DNA from: Aeromicrobium sp.
GTDB lineage: Bacteria; Actinomycetota; Coriobacteriia; Anaerosomatales; Anaerosomataceae
Reading direction: 5' to 3'
Assembly: GCA_015351705.1 (NCBI GenBank)
Contig: JADIIM010000034.1
Coordinates: 1 to 64,000, forward strand
Length of the DNA: 64,000 nt
In this document: positions 1-7,419 of the stretch, piece after piece
Position numbering within the stretch: position 1 is the first letter of the stretch
Layout of the letters: each line of letters opens with the position of its first letter
The notes under the pieces: generated by a model
What the model saw: only the letters and a program-made list of their open reading frames with translations
Databases searched by the model: none
Told to the model about the DNA's origin: nothing
Program-made: the position numbers and the translations under genes

Positions 1-1
1 G

Positions 2-742
2 GTCGCCGCGCTCGCGCCGCCGCGGGTGGTGTGGGTGATGGTGCCGGCCGGCGAGCCCACCGAGGACATGCTCTTCGGCGAAGGCGGGCTGGTGGGCCTG
101 CTCGAGCCCGGCGACGTGGTGATCGACGGCGGCAACTCGTTCTGGCGTGACACGCTCGAGCGGGCGCCGCGGATCGTCTCGGCGGGGGTGCGGTTCCTGG
201 ACGTCGGCACGTCCGGCGGGCCGGGCGGCGCGCGGCACGGCGCGTGCCTGATGGTGGGTGGTCAGCGCGAGGACTTCGAGCGGCTCACGCACCTGTGGCG
301 CGACATCTCGGTTCCCGGCGGCTACGCGTTCTTCGAGGGCCACGGGGCGGGCCACTTCGTGAAGATGGTGCACAACGGCATCGAGTACGGCATGATGCAG
401 GCCATCGCCGAGGGCTTCACCGTGCTTCGTGCATCCGAGTACGGGATAGACCTCGGGCGTGCCGCCGGCATCTACAACCGCGGCAGCGTGATCGAGTCGC
501 GCCTGATCGGGTGGCTCGCCGAGGGACTCGAGGTGTTCGGCGAGGCGCTGGATGACGTCTCGGGCAGCGTGGGCCACACAGGCGAGGGCGCGTGGACGGT
601 CCAGACCGCCCGGGAACTCGGCGTTGAGCACCGCGCCATCCGCGACTCACTCGAGTTCAGGGTCGAGTCTGAGAGTTCCCCCAGCTACACGGGCAGGTTG
701 CTGCAGGCGATGCGCAACCGCTTCGGCGGGCACGCGCTGTAG
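2..742 (+). CDS. gnd: 6-phosphogluconate dehydrogenase (decarboxylating), 3' part
   Basis: The reading frame is open at the left edge, so the start codon and the Rossmann glycine motif lie outside the window. The product oxidatively decarboxylates 6-phosphogluconate to ribulose 5-phosphate in the cytosolic pentose phosphate pathway. Visible signatures are LAPPRVVWVMVPAGEPTE, the substrate loop GGNSFW, DVGTSGG, and the catalytic KMVHNGIEYG segment encoded near 360-392. The C-terminal helical part is short, which fits the compact, roughly 300-residue GndA/YqeC class rather than the 470-residue enzyme. A strong GC hairpin follows the stop. Cofactor preference cannot be judged because the N-terminus is missing. 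Confidence 0.93.
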   Translation, partial: VAALAPPRVVWVMVPAGEPTEDMLFGEGGLVGLLEPGDVVIDGGNSFWRDTLERAPRIVSAGVRFLDVGTSGGPGGARHGACLMVGGQREDFERLTHLWRDISVPGGYAFFEGHGAGHFVKMVHNGIEYGMMQAIAEGFTVLRASEYGIDLGRAAGIYNRGSVIESRLIGWLAEGLEVFGEALDDVSGSVGHTGEGAWTVQTARELGVEHRAIRDSLEFRVESESSPSYTGRLLQAMRNRFGGHAL

Positions 743-778
743 CCACGTTCACGCCGGGACCGCTGACGCGACGTGCGT

Positions 779-811
779 GGAGGGCGGGAGCCCTGGAAAC
801 CCCCGCCCTCC
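779..811. terminator. hairpin between convergent genes
   Basis: A 10-bp perfect stem (GGAGGGCGGG paired with CCCGCCCTCC, 13-nt loop) lies 37 nt after the gnd stop and 17 nt beyond the 3' end of the convergent four-cysteine gene. There is no T tract on either side. It is probably a bidirectional terminator or a 3'-end stabilising structure. Confidence 0.6.
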
Positions 812-827
812 GAATGAAGAAGACCCT

Positions 828-1052
828 CTACGCACCGCCCACGAGGCGCACCACACGCTCCGATTCGGCAGGGAAGAGGTTGTCCGGGACCACGGCGGGT
901 CCGAGTCGAGATGCGAGCATGTACCGCGCGCACGCCGCATACGCTCCCCGGCACCATGTCGTTCGCATGGCCCGGACGAACTCGGGCGAGTAGCCCGCAT
1001 CATCACGTGCGAGCGCGCATGTCCCCAGGTATCTGCAGGCGTGAACAGCCAC
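828..1052 (-). CDS. small conserved four-cysteine protein
   Basis: This encodes 74 residues from a GTG start with GGGGGA just upstream. Four cysteines (C6, C12, C34, C41) are arranged as CRYLGTC near the N-terminus and WCRGAYAACARY in the middle, followed by a VPDNLFP motif. From memory this resembles a family of very small cytoplasmic proteins of anaerobic bacteria with a C-x5-C, YC-x6-CARY, VPxDLxP pattern and no assigned function. The cysteines suggest a metal or Fe-S site, which is inference. It is a lone minus-strand gene with its own upstream region carrying a palindrome at 1074-1091. Other frames across this stretch look like shadows. Confidence 0.6.
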   Translation of the reverse strand: MAVHACRYLGTCALARDDAGYSPEFVRAMRTTWCRGAYAACARYMLASRLGPAVVPDNLFPAESERVVRLVGGA

Positions 1053-1073
1053 AAGTCCCCCGTGTCGTACTTA

Positions 1074-1091
1074 GTTCGTTGACGAACGAAC
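1074..1091. promoter_or_regulatory. palindrome upstream of the four-cysteine gene
   Basis: GTTCGTT and AACGAAC form a perfect 7-bp inverted repeat around GACG. The centre is about 30 nt upstream of the GTG at 1052, in the position of the minus-strand promoter and past the 3' end of the propeller gene. The size and symmetry suit a dimeric repressor such as a TetR-type regulator. No cognate regulator is adjacent. Confidence 0.5.
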
Positions 1092-1143
1092 GATACACCC
1101 GTCGGCGTGGTGACGCAACGTTCACCGTGCAGGAGGGGCGCAC

Positions 1144-2874
1144 CTACTTCTTGATCCCGGCGAAGTGCGCGTCATAACGCCCGCCTCCGCCTGCGGCGAA
1201 CTCCTCGTACGGGGGGATCTCGTAGACACGCAGGCGGTCGTCCAGGAAGTCGCTGAAGATCAGCATCGTGCCGTCGTCGCTCACATCGAGGGCGGTGGGC
1301 TGGTTGCCGGCGATCAGCGCGTCGAGCGGACGACCGTCTGCCGTGTCGAACACGAGGATCGACCCCCACTCGGGCCCCGGCAGGTAGTACGACTTTGCGT
1401 TGTTCTCGCCTCGGCAGCTCACGAAGAGCATGCGGCCGTCCGGCGTGAGGTCGATCGTGTTGGGCTTCTTGTCGGTGTCCACGAACTTCTTGGTCGTGCC
1501 CGTAGCCATGTCATGTACCCACACGAGGTCTTTGGACATGTCCGAGATGAACAGGCGCCCGGTCTTCTCATCACCGACGATGTGCCTGAGCGCGCCGCCG
1601 TCCTTGAAGACCGCGGTGACCTCCCCGGTGACCAGATCGATGCGGTCCAGGTAGCCGCTGTCGAATCCGGCGACGTACAGGGCGGTCCCGTCGGCAGTGG
1701 CGTACATCCCGCGCGGTGTCTGCGAGACGCGGATGCGCTTGACGAGGTCTCCGGATGCAAGGTCGATGACGGACACGTCATGGCCGGACCAGTTGCTGGC
1801 GTAGAGTGTCTTCTCGTCCGGCGAGAGTGCCACCCACTTGGTCCACGAGCTCTGTGTATCGAACTCGCGGAGCACCGCCCGGGTCTTCACATCGATCTCA
1901 AAGCACTTGGCGGTCTCCATCTGCGACGTGTAGGCGAGCGTGCCCGCTTTGTTGAAGATGACCTCCACCGCGCCGTGTTCGCCGATGTCCACGCCGCCGA
2001 GTATCGCCCCGGTGCGGGGGTCGAAGATCTGGATCGACGGCGGTCCGTTCAGGATGCTCGTCCACGCCTCGCTTCCGTCATGGGTGACTGAGACGCCCTT
2101 TGGTGCGCCCTGCGTGGTGATCAGCCCGAGCCCGTGGAGCACCTGCCCCTCGGGATCGAGGTAGTACTCGAGTGCCAGCGCCGAGTCGCAGAACATCTCG
2201 CGTTCGAACGTGTTGTAGCCGGCCAGTGAGAGCGACAGCGTCATCGGGCCGGCGGGGACCTCCTGCTCGAAGGGCGTCGTGCCGGTGAGCGTCTCCCCGC
2301 TGGCGAGCGTGACAACGCACGATGCGCCTTCGGGGTGGGTCGTGACGGAGAGCTGTTGGGGCAGCGGGGTAAGGGCGATCTCGAGCCTGGATGTGCGGCC
2401 GCGCTTGACCTCGATCGTCGTATCGAGCGGCTCGAAGCCCGTGCGCTCGGCGTGAACCGCGTAGGTGCCCGGGTCGAGGTCCTCGAGCTCAAGCGACCCG
2501 CTGCCTGTGGTCGCGCCATCGAACAGGATCATCGCGTCGGCAGGCACGGCCGCGAGCGCGACCGAGCCGGGGCGCGTCAGCAGGAAGGCGCCCAGTGCGA
2601 CCGCGGCGATCGTCACGCCGATCAACGCCGCTAGGACGACCCCACGCCGCCTTTGGGCCGAGCGGGGACGCGGGCCTCTGCCGCCGCGTTGCCGGTGGGC
2701 GGGCCGGGCGACGTACTGGGCGCGGGACGAGCGGCTGCGCGAGCGCGGCGGTGCATGGCGGCGGTCCCGTCCGGACCGCGTCCCGGCGCTACGGGCGGGG
2801 TCGAGCGTCTCGTACGAGCCGTGGAACGTCTTTCCCGACCCGCGTTTCCGGCTCCGGTACTGCTCCACCGTCAC
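1144..2874 (-). CDS. membrane-anchored PEGA / YVTN beta-propeller protein
   Basis: This encodes 576 residues. Residues 1-78 are a basic, Arg/Ser-rich cytoplasmic region. Residues 79-101 form one transmembrane helix (GVVLAALIGVTIAAVALGAF). Two PEGA-like domains follow (about 102-165 and 172-245, with DLDPGTYAVHAERTGFEPL and VPAGPMTLSLSLAGYNTF). Residues 255-560 form a YVTN/WD40-like propeller with repeats such as LSPDEKTLYASN, TADGTALYVAG and LTPDGRMLFVSC. PEGA domains bind or present surface structures and propellers mediate protein contacts, so an outward-facing surface protein is likely. The GTG start has only a poor G-rich RBS, so the exact start is uncertain. The function is unknown. Confidence 0.85.
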   Translation of the reverse strand: MTVEQYRSRKRGSGKTFHGSYETLDPARSAGTRSGRDRRHAPPRSRSRSSRAQYVARPAHRQRGGRGPRPRSAQRRRGVVLAALIGVTIAAVALGAFLLTRPGSVALAAVPADAMILFDGATTGSGSLELEDLDPGTYAVHAERTGFEPLDTTIEVKRGRTSRLEIALTPLPQQLSVTTHPEGASCVVTLASGETLTGTTPFEQEVPAGPMTLSLSLAGYNTFEREMFCDSALALEYYLDPEGQVLHGLGLITTQGAPKGVSVTHDGSEAWTSILNGPPSIQIFDPRTGAILGGVDIGEHGAVEVIFNKAGTLAYTSQMETAKCFEIDVKTRAVLREFDTQSSWTKWVALSPDEKTLYASNWSGHDVSVIDLASGDLVKRIRVSQTPRGMYATADGTALYVAGFDSGYLDRIDLVTGEVTAVFKDGGALRHIVGDEKTGRLFISDMSKDLVWVHDMATGTTKKFVDTDKKPNTIDLTPDGRMLFVSCRGENNAKSYYLPGPEWGSILVFDTADGRPLDALIAGNQPTALDVSDDGTMLIFSDFLDDRLRVYEIPPYEEFAAGGGGRYDAHFAGIKK

Positions 2875-2905
2875 CCCCGGTCGTCTGCCCGGTCGCCTTA
2901 CGCGA

Positions 2906-2930
2906 AGGCGGCCCCGGTCCGGGGCCGCCT
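2906..2930 (-). terminator. GC-rich hairpin between SIMPL and propeller genes
   Basis: AGGCGGCCCCGG and its complement form a stem of at least 10 bp with a tiny loop. It sits 46 nt after the stop of the upstream minus-strand SIMPL gene and 31 nt before the start of the propeller gene. There is no clear T tract. It could be a terminator or an attenuator between the two genes. Confidence 0.5.
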
Positions 2931-2976
2931 GGCGTGCTCGGTGTGAACGGCTGCGCCGGGCGCCCCCGGCGCCATC

Positions 2977-3696
2977 TTACTTGAGCTCGAACACGACCGT
3001 CACGTTCGCGGTGACGTCGAGCTGCCCCGGCTCGATGGGCACGCCCGCTCCATCGGCGGCAGCTCGCGCCTCAACGCCGTGGTAGATCGGCGGGATGCTC
3101 ACACCCGTCTCGGCCACGCTCACGATGGCGCCAAGCGATTTGCCGGTCGCCTTGGCCATCGTCTCGGCCCGGCGGCGTGCATCAGCGATCGCGTCGGTGA
3201 TCGCCTCGTCCTGGGCCCCGGCGTCATCGTCGAGCATGAAGCTCGGGCCGCCGATCTCGTTGGCGCCGGCACCGCTGGCGGCGGCGATCACGTCGCCGAG
3301 TGTGCCGAGGTCGCGGACCTTCACGCGTACCTGGACGCTCGCGCGGTAGCCGGAGATCTGCGGCGTGCCGTCGTCGTAGCCGGAGTACTCGGGGTAGACG
3401 CTCACGTTGGCGGTCTGGATATCGTCGGCTGACACGCCGGCCTTCTTCACCGCCTCGGTGATCGAGGCGGCGGCTGCAGAGACCTTCTCGAGCGCGACGT
3501 CCGCCTCGGGCTCAAGCGCGCTCACGCCAAAGGTCATCTCGGCCATGTCGGGCGCTGCGAGCGTCCGCCCGGTGCCTGTTGCCGTCGCCGTGTTCAGTGG
3601 CGTGACGCTATCGCTGGTAACGACTTTGGTGGTGCAGCCACCGAGCACGAGAAGTGCGGCAAGCACCACCGCTGCGGACAGGGCTCGCGTTCTCAT
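2977..3696 (-). CDS. SIMPL domain (DUF541) lipoprotein
   Basis: This encodes 239 residues. The N-terminus MRTRALSAAVVLAALLVLGGC is a lipoprotein signal with an LGGC lipobox, so the mature protein should be anchored outside the membrane at Cys21. The rest is a SIMPL/DUF541 domain (ATGTGRTLAAPDMAEMTFGV, then the conserved DIQTANVSVYPEY and ending VTANVTVVFELK). Family members are periplasmic or extracellular proteins of unknown biochemical role, some linked to oxidative stress or adhesion. AAAGGAC precedes the ATG. It is a single gene located after the tRNA pair on the same strand. Confidence 0.92.
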   Translation of the reverse strand: MRTRALSAAVVLAALLVLGGCTTKVVTSDSVTPLNTATATGTGRTLAAPDMAEMTFGVSALEPEADVALEKVSAAAASITEAVKKAGVSADDIQTANVSVYPEYSGYDDGTPQISGYRASVQVRVKVRDLGTLGDVIAAASGAGANEIGGPSFMLDDDAGAQDEAITDAIADARRRAETMAKATGKSLGAIVSVAETGVSIPPIYHGVEARAAADGAGVPIEPGQLDVTANVTVVFELK

Positions 3697-3917
3697 CGGG
3701 TGTCCTTTCGTAGGCGCGACCGGGCGTGACCCGGCGCTGTGGGTGTCACATCCCTACGACGCACACGGCGGGCGTGCGGTTCTCGGCACGGCGATTGGAC
3801 GTGCGTCGTCCAGGGAGACTGTCAGCGTCTACTCGGACACCGGCGGCGAGGACCGCGATGTAAGCGAAACGAGAAGAAGGTGAGAGCCGAGGACCGACTC
3901 CCACCTTCACAGGTTCG

Positions 3918-3994
3918 TGGCGCGCCCTGAGAGATTCGAACTCCCGACCTTCTGATTCGTAGTCAGACGCTCTATCCGGCTGAGCTAAGGGCGC
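3918..3994 (-). tRNA. tRNA-Arg(ACG)
   Basis: A full cloverleaf is visible on the minus strand: acceptor GCGCCCT/AGGGCGC, D-arm TAGCTCAGCCGGATAGAGC, anticodon stem CTGACTACGAATCAG with anticodon ACG (complement at 3958-3960), and T-arm GTTCGAATC. The CCA end is encoded (3918-3920). A34 of this tRNA is the substrate of the TadA deaminase encoded at 17007-17513, giving inosine to read CGU/CGC/CGA. Confidence 0.97.
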
Positions 3995-4045
3995 GTATAT
4001 GCGCGAGGCTTTCGTATCCTGCCCTCTCGCGCGAGAGATGTCAAA

Positions 4046-4139
4046 TGGCGGAGAGTGAGGGATTCGAACCCTCGAAGGGGCTATTAGCCCCTTACTCGCT
4101 TAGCAGGCGAGCGCCTTCAGCCGACTCGGCCAACTCTCC
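4046..4139 (-). tRNA. tRNA-Ser(GCT)
   Basis: A type II tRNA with long variable arm (GGGGCTAATAGCCCC), acceptor GGAGAGT/ACTCTCC, anticodon loop CTGCTAA giving GCT, and encoded CCA at 4046-4048. It reads AGC/AGU. It lies 51 nt upstream of tRNA-Arg(ACG) on the same strand, so the two are probably cotranscribed. The spacer holds a CTCTCGCGCGAGAG palindrome that could act in processing. Confidence 0.97.
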
Positions 4140-4298
4140 GCGTGGGGTGATGCGGAAGCGATTATACACGGCAGGCATCCGTGGGGCGACAGCGGTCGTC
4201 CGGGTATAGCCTCAAGCAGGGCGTGTCGGGCGGACCGAGCGTGTCCGGGGCACCGGGACTGCCGTGCGCGTCGGACGGATCGAGCGGAAGGAGCGGCC

Positions 4299-5384
4299 GT
4301 GTCGCAGCGCATCATGAAGGCGATCCTCAAACCCTCGGCAGGACCCGGCGTGTCGCTTGAGGAGGTGCCGGTGCCCGTTGCCGGCCCGGGCGAGCTCAGG
4401 GTCCTCATCGAGAAGGTCGCCATCTGCGGCACCGACGTCCACATCTACGAGTGGAACCCGTGGGCCGAGCACACCGTCCGCCCGCCGCAGATCCTCGGGC
4501 ACGAGTTCGTAGGCCGCGTCGACTCGATCGGCGAGGGGGTCAGCGGTTTCGCGCTCGGCGAGCGCGTCTCGGGCGAGGGGCACATCGTGTGCGGTGTCTG
4601 CCGGAGCTGCCGGGCGGGTCGGCGGCACCTGTGTCTGAACACCGTCGGTGTGGGCGTGAACCGCGACGGGTGCTTTGCCGAGTATGTCGTCATCCCCGCC
4701 GCGAACGCGTGGCATCTCGCCGACTCGATCCCGTCGCGCATCGCCGCGATCTTCGACCCGTACGGGAACGCGACGCACGCGGCCCTCAGCTTCGACCTGG
4801 TGGGCGAGGACGTGCTCATCACCGGCGCGGGCCCCATCGGCATCATGTCGGTGGCGATCGCGAGACACGTGGGCGCGCGCAACGTGGTGATCAGCGACGT
4901 CAACGACTACCGACTCGCGCTTGCGGCGCGCATGGGGGCCACGCGTACGGTCAACGTGACGCGGGAGACGATCGCCGGGGCGATGGACGAGCTCGGCATG
5001 GTGGGGTTCGACGTGGGGCTGGAGATGAGCGGGAGCGGGGACGCGTTCGAGACGATGCTCGAGAGCATGTATCACGGCGGGCGGATCGCGCTGCTCGGCA
5101 TCGCACCGGGACCGGTCCGGATCGATTGGGACGAAGTGGTCTTCCGTGGCCTGACGATCAAGGGCATCTACGGCCGCGAGATATGGGAGACCTGGTACAA
5201 GATGCAGACGATGCTGGAGAGCGGGCTCGATATCTCGCCGGTGATCACCCACGAGCTGCCCTTCGCCGAGTACGAGGCGGGGTTCGAGGCGACGATCAGC
5301 GGCCGGAGTGGCAAGGTCATACTCGAGCTCGAGCTCGAGCTCGAGCCGGAGCCCGGCCCCGGCCACGGTGAGGGGAGGGCCTGA
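4299..5384 (+). CDS. tdh: L-threonine 3-dehydrogenase
   Basis: This encodes 361 residues of a zinc-dependent medium-chain dehydrogenase that oxidises L-threonine to 2-amino-3-ketobutyrate with NAD+. Visible are the catalytic zinc segment [11 protein letters not shown] (C43) and GHEF (H68, E69), four structural zinc cysteines C98, C101, C104 and C112, and the nucleotide-binding GAGPIGIMS. The GTG start is chosen for GGAAGGAG six nt upstream. The C-terminus carries an unusual [14 protein letters not shown] tail encoded by a hexamer repeat, beyond the usual end of the family. The stop overlaps the start of kbl (TGATG), so the two are translationally coupled and together split threonine to glycine and acetyl-CoA. 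Confidence 0.95.
   Translation: MSQRIMKAILKPSAGPGVSLEEVPVPVAGPGELRVLIEKVAICGTDVHIYEWNPWAEHTVRPPQILGHEFVGRVDSIGEGVSGFALGERVSGEGHIVCGVCRSCRAGRRHLCLNTVGVGVNRDGCFAEYVVIPAANAWHLADSIPSRIAAIFDPYGNATHAALSFDLVGEDVLITGAGPIGIMSVAIARHVGARNVVISDVNDYRLALAARMGATRTVNVTRETIAGAMDELGMVGFDVGLEMSGSGDAFETMLESMYHGGRIALLGIAPGPVRIDWDEVVFRGLTIKGIYGREIWETWYKMQTMLESGLDISPVITHELPFAEYEAGFEATISGRSGKVILELELELEPEPGPGHGEGRA
5322..5345. repeat. four-copy CTCGAG hexamer microsatellite inside tdh
   Basis: Four perfect tandem copies of CTCGAG lie in frame at the 3' end of tdh and encode alternating Leu-Glu. The unit is self-complementary, so the tract can also fold. Hexamer slippage would change length without shifting frame. 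Confidence 0.9.
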
Positions 5385-6586
5385 TGATCGGAAGCATGCG
5401 TGAGGCGCTGCGCGCCAAGATCGCCGGCCTGCGCGATGCCGGTCTGTATAAGCCCGAGCGCGTCATCGAGTCACCACAAGGGCCGGTGATCCGCGTCGCC
5501 GCGTCGGATGGTGGCGAGCGCGAGGTGCTGAACTTCTGCGCGAACAACTACCTCGGCCTGGCCGGTGATCCGCGCGTGGTGGCCGCCGCGCACGAGGCGC
5601 TCGACCGGTGGGGGTTCGGCACGTCGTCGGTGCGCTTCATCTGTGGGACGTTCGGCGTACACAAGGACCTCGAACGGCGGCTGAGCGAGTTCCTCGGCAC
5701 GGAGGACACGATCCTGTACTCGTCGTGCTTCGATGCCAACGGCGGGTTCTTCGAGCCGTTCCTGGGGCCGGAGGACGCGATTCTCGCCGACGCGCTCAAC
5801 CACGCAAGCGTGATCGATGGCGTGCGGCTCACCAAGGCCAGGCGGCTGATCTACGCGCACTCGGACATGGACGACCTGCGCGCGAAGCTGGAGGAGGCGC
5901 GGGATGCGCGATTCCGCGTGATCGCCACCGACGGGGTCTTCTCGATGGACGGCGACATCGCCGACCTCGCGGCCATCTGTGACCTCGCCGAGCGCTACGA
6001 CGCGCTCGTGATGGTGGACGACAGCCACGCCACGGGGTTCGTAGGGCCCACGGGCCGCGGCACGCCCGAGCTCTGTGGTGTGGCCGAGCGCGTCGACGTG
6101 ATCACCACCACCTTCGGCAAAGCGCTCGGCGGGGCGTCGGGGGGATGCACGAGCGGGCGCGCCGAGATCATCGAGTGGCTCCGGCAGAAGAGCCGGCCGT
6201 ACCTGTTCTCCAACACGCTCGCACCGGTGGTAGCGGCCACCACCGTCGCCGTGCTCGACCTGCTCTCCGAGACCACCGCGTTGCGTGACCGGCTGGAGAC
6301 GAGCGCGCGGCGCTTCCGTGCCGACATGACCGCGGCCGGCTTTGACATCCGCCCGGGCGAGCACCCCATTGTGCCGGTGATGCTCTACGACGAGGCGCTC
6401 GCGCACCGCATGGCCGAGGCGCTTCTCGCCGAGGGCATCTATGTGATCGGCTTCAGCTACCCCGTCGTGCCCAAGGGCGCCGCGCGAATCCGCGTCCAGC
6501 TTTCTGCGGCGCATACCGACGAGCAGATCGACCGCGCGGTGGTGGCCTTCACGCGCGTGGGCGAGGAGATGGGCGTTCTCGGCTAG
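5384..6586 (+). CDS. kbl: glycine C-acetyltransferase (2-amino-3-ketobutyrate CoA ligase)
   Basis: This encodes 400 residues of a PLP-dependent alpha-oxoamine synthase family enzyme. It cleaves 2-amino-3-ketobutyrate with CoA to glycine and acetyl-CoA, the second step after Tdh. Visible signatures are [14 protein letters not shown] near the N-terminus, [19 protein letters not shown], the cofactor-contacting [11 protein letters not shown] and the PLP-lysine motif [14 protein letters not shown]. Length matches the family. The ATG overlaps the tdh stop by one base. The gene context separates it from the close relatives BioF and HemA. Confidence 0.96.
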   Translation: MIGSMREALRAKIAGLRDAGLYKPERVIESPQGPVIRVAASDGGEREVLNFCANNYLGLAGDPRVVAAAHEALDRWGFGTSSVRFICGTFGVHKDLERRLSEFLGTEDTILYSSCFDANGGFFEPFLGPEDAILADALNHASVIDGVRLTKARRLIYAHSDMDDLRAKLEEARDARFRVIATDGVFSMDGDIADLAAICDLAERYDALVMVDDSHATGFVGPTGRGTPELCGVAERVDVITTTFGKALGGASGGCTSGRAEIIEWLRQKSRPYLFSNTLAPVVAATTVAVLDLLSETTALRDRLETSARRFRADMTAAGFDIRPGEHPIVPVMLYDEALAHRMAEALLAEGIYVIGFSYPVVPKGAARIRVQLSAAHTDEQIDRAVVAFTRVGEEMGVLG

Positions 6587-6595
6587 GAGGCGACG

Positions 6596-7240
6596 ATGCC
6601 GGACGGGAAGCGGCGCGGGCGGGCCGGACGGCCGGGCGCGGGACCGCTGGTACGCGCGACGGCGCTCCTGGCACTCGGCGGAGCGTGCACCGAGGGCGCG
6701 AGCTGGTTCCTGCAGTGGCGCTACCCAGACCGGCCGGTCGCGCCCGATCTGCTGTTGGACGCGCTTCCGTACATCGAACCCGCCCGTCTCCTCACGAGCG
6801 TGGCCATCTTCGCCGCGGTCGTGCTGTTCGCCATCCACGCCTGGCGCCACGAGCCGCAGCGCATCCCGGACTTCGTGGCCATGCTCGCGGTGATGTATCT
6901 CATGCGGTCGGTCCTGCTGGTGCTCACGCCGCTTGCGAACGCGCGCGATGGTCTGCCCGCTCAGTTCCCGCTGTTCCAGTACGGCATGTTCCCCTCGGGG
7001 CACACCGCGGTGGTGGTCCTGTGCGCCATGTGGGTCGACCGCAGGACGGCTCCCGGCGTCAAACGCGTCGCCGTCTCGCTTGCGCTCGTCGTATGCCTCG
7101 GCTTGCTGCTGGCGCACAGCCACTACGCGATCGACATCGCCGGAGGGGCACTGCTGGCCTACTTCGTGGACCGTGAGTGGCGGCGGGGGTGGTTACTCGA
7201 GCCAGTGAAGCGACTCGTGGCGCCCGGCGAGAGCACCTGA
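6596..7240 (+). CDS. PAP2-family membrane phosphatase
   Basis: This encodes 214 residues with about five or six transmembrane helices. The PAP2/sphingomyelin-synthase-like signatures are FPSGHTAVVV in the middle and HSHYAIDIAGGALLAYF near the C-terminus, supplying the catalytic histidines and aspartate. Such enzymes hydrolyse lipid phosphates or transfer phospho-head groups at the membrane. GGAGG stands five nt before the ATG, and the gene starts ten nt after kbl, so it is likely in the same transcript although no metabolic link to threonine breakdown is evident. Substrate unknown. Confidence 0.85.
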   Translation: MPDGKRRGRAGRPGAGPLVRATALLALGGACTEGASWFLQWRYPDRPVAPDLLLDALPYIEPARLLTSVAIFAAVVLFAIHAWRHEPQRIPDFVAMLAVMYLMRSVLLVLTPLANARDGLPAQFPLFQYGMFPSGHTAVVVLCAMWVDRRTAPGVKRVAVSLALVVCLGLLLAHSHYAIDIAGGALLAYFVDREWRRGWLLEPVKRLVAPGEST

Positions 7241-7269
7241 GGGGAATGCGGGACCGTCACGGAGCGCGG

Positions 7270-7357
7270 TGGCGGAGGGGGTGGGATTCGAACCCACGGA
7301 CCCTTGCGGGTCAGCGGTTTTCAAGACCGCCGCAATCGACCACTCTGCCACCCCTCC
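7270..7357 (-). tRNA. tRNA-Ser(TGA)
   Basis: Type II tRNA on the minus strand: acceptor GGAGGGG/CCCCTCC, anticodon stem-loop CGGTCTTGAAAACCG with anticodon TGA, long variable arm (GACCCGCAAGGGTC), T-loop GGGTTCGAATCCC, and encoded CCA at 7270-7272. It reads UCA/UCG codons. It is convergent with the PAP2 gene, 29 nt from its stop. Confidence 0.97.
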
Positions 7358-7419
7358 GCGCAGGTGGATTATAGCCCGAAGGCAGGTGATCGGCGGCGCG
7401 CGCCAGAGAACCGGGCGGT

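Noticed and set aside
4212-5366. Long antisense open frame across tdh (and similar long frames at 9278-10786, 34696-35985 and 55514-57580)
   Set aside because: These are stop-free shadows caused by high GC at third codon positions. They are rich in Arg/His/Asp, lack RBSs, and lie opposite genes with clear family signatures.
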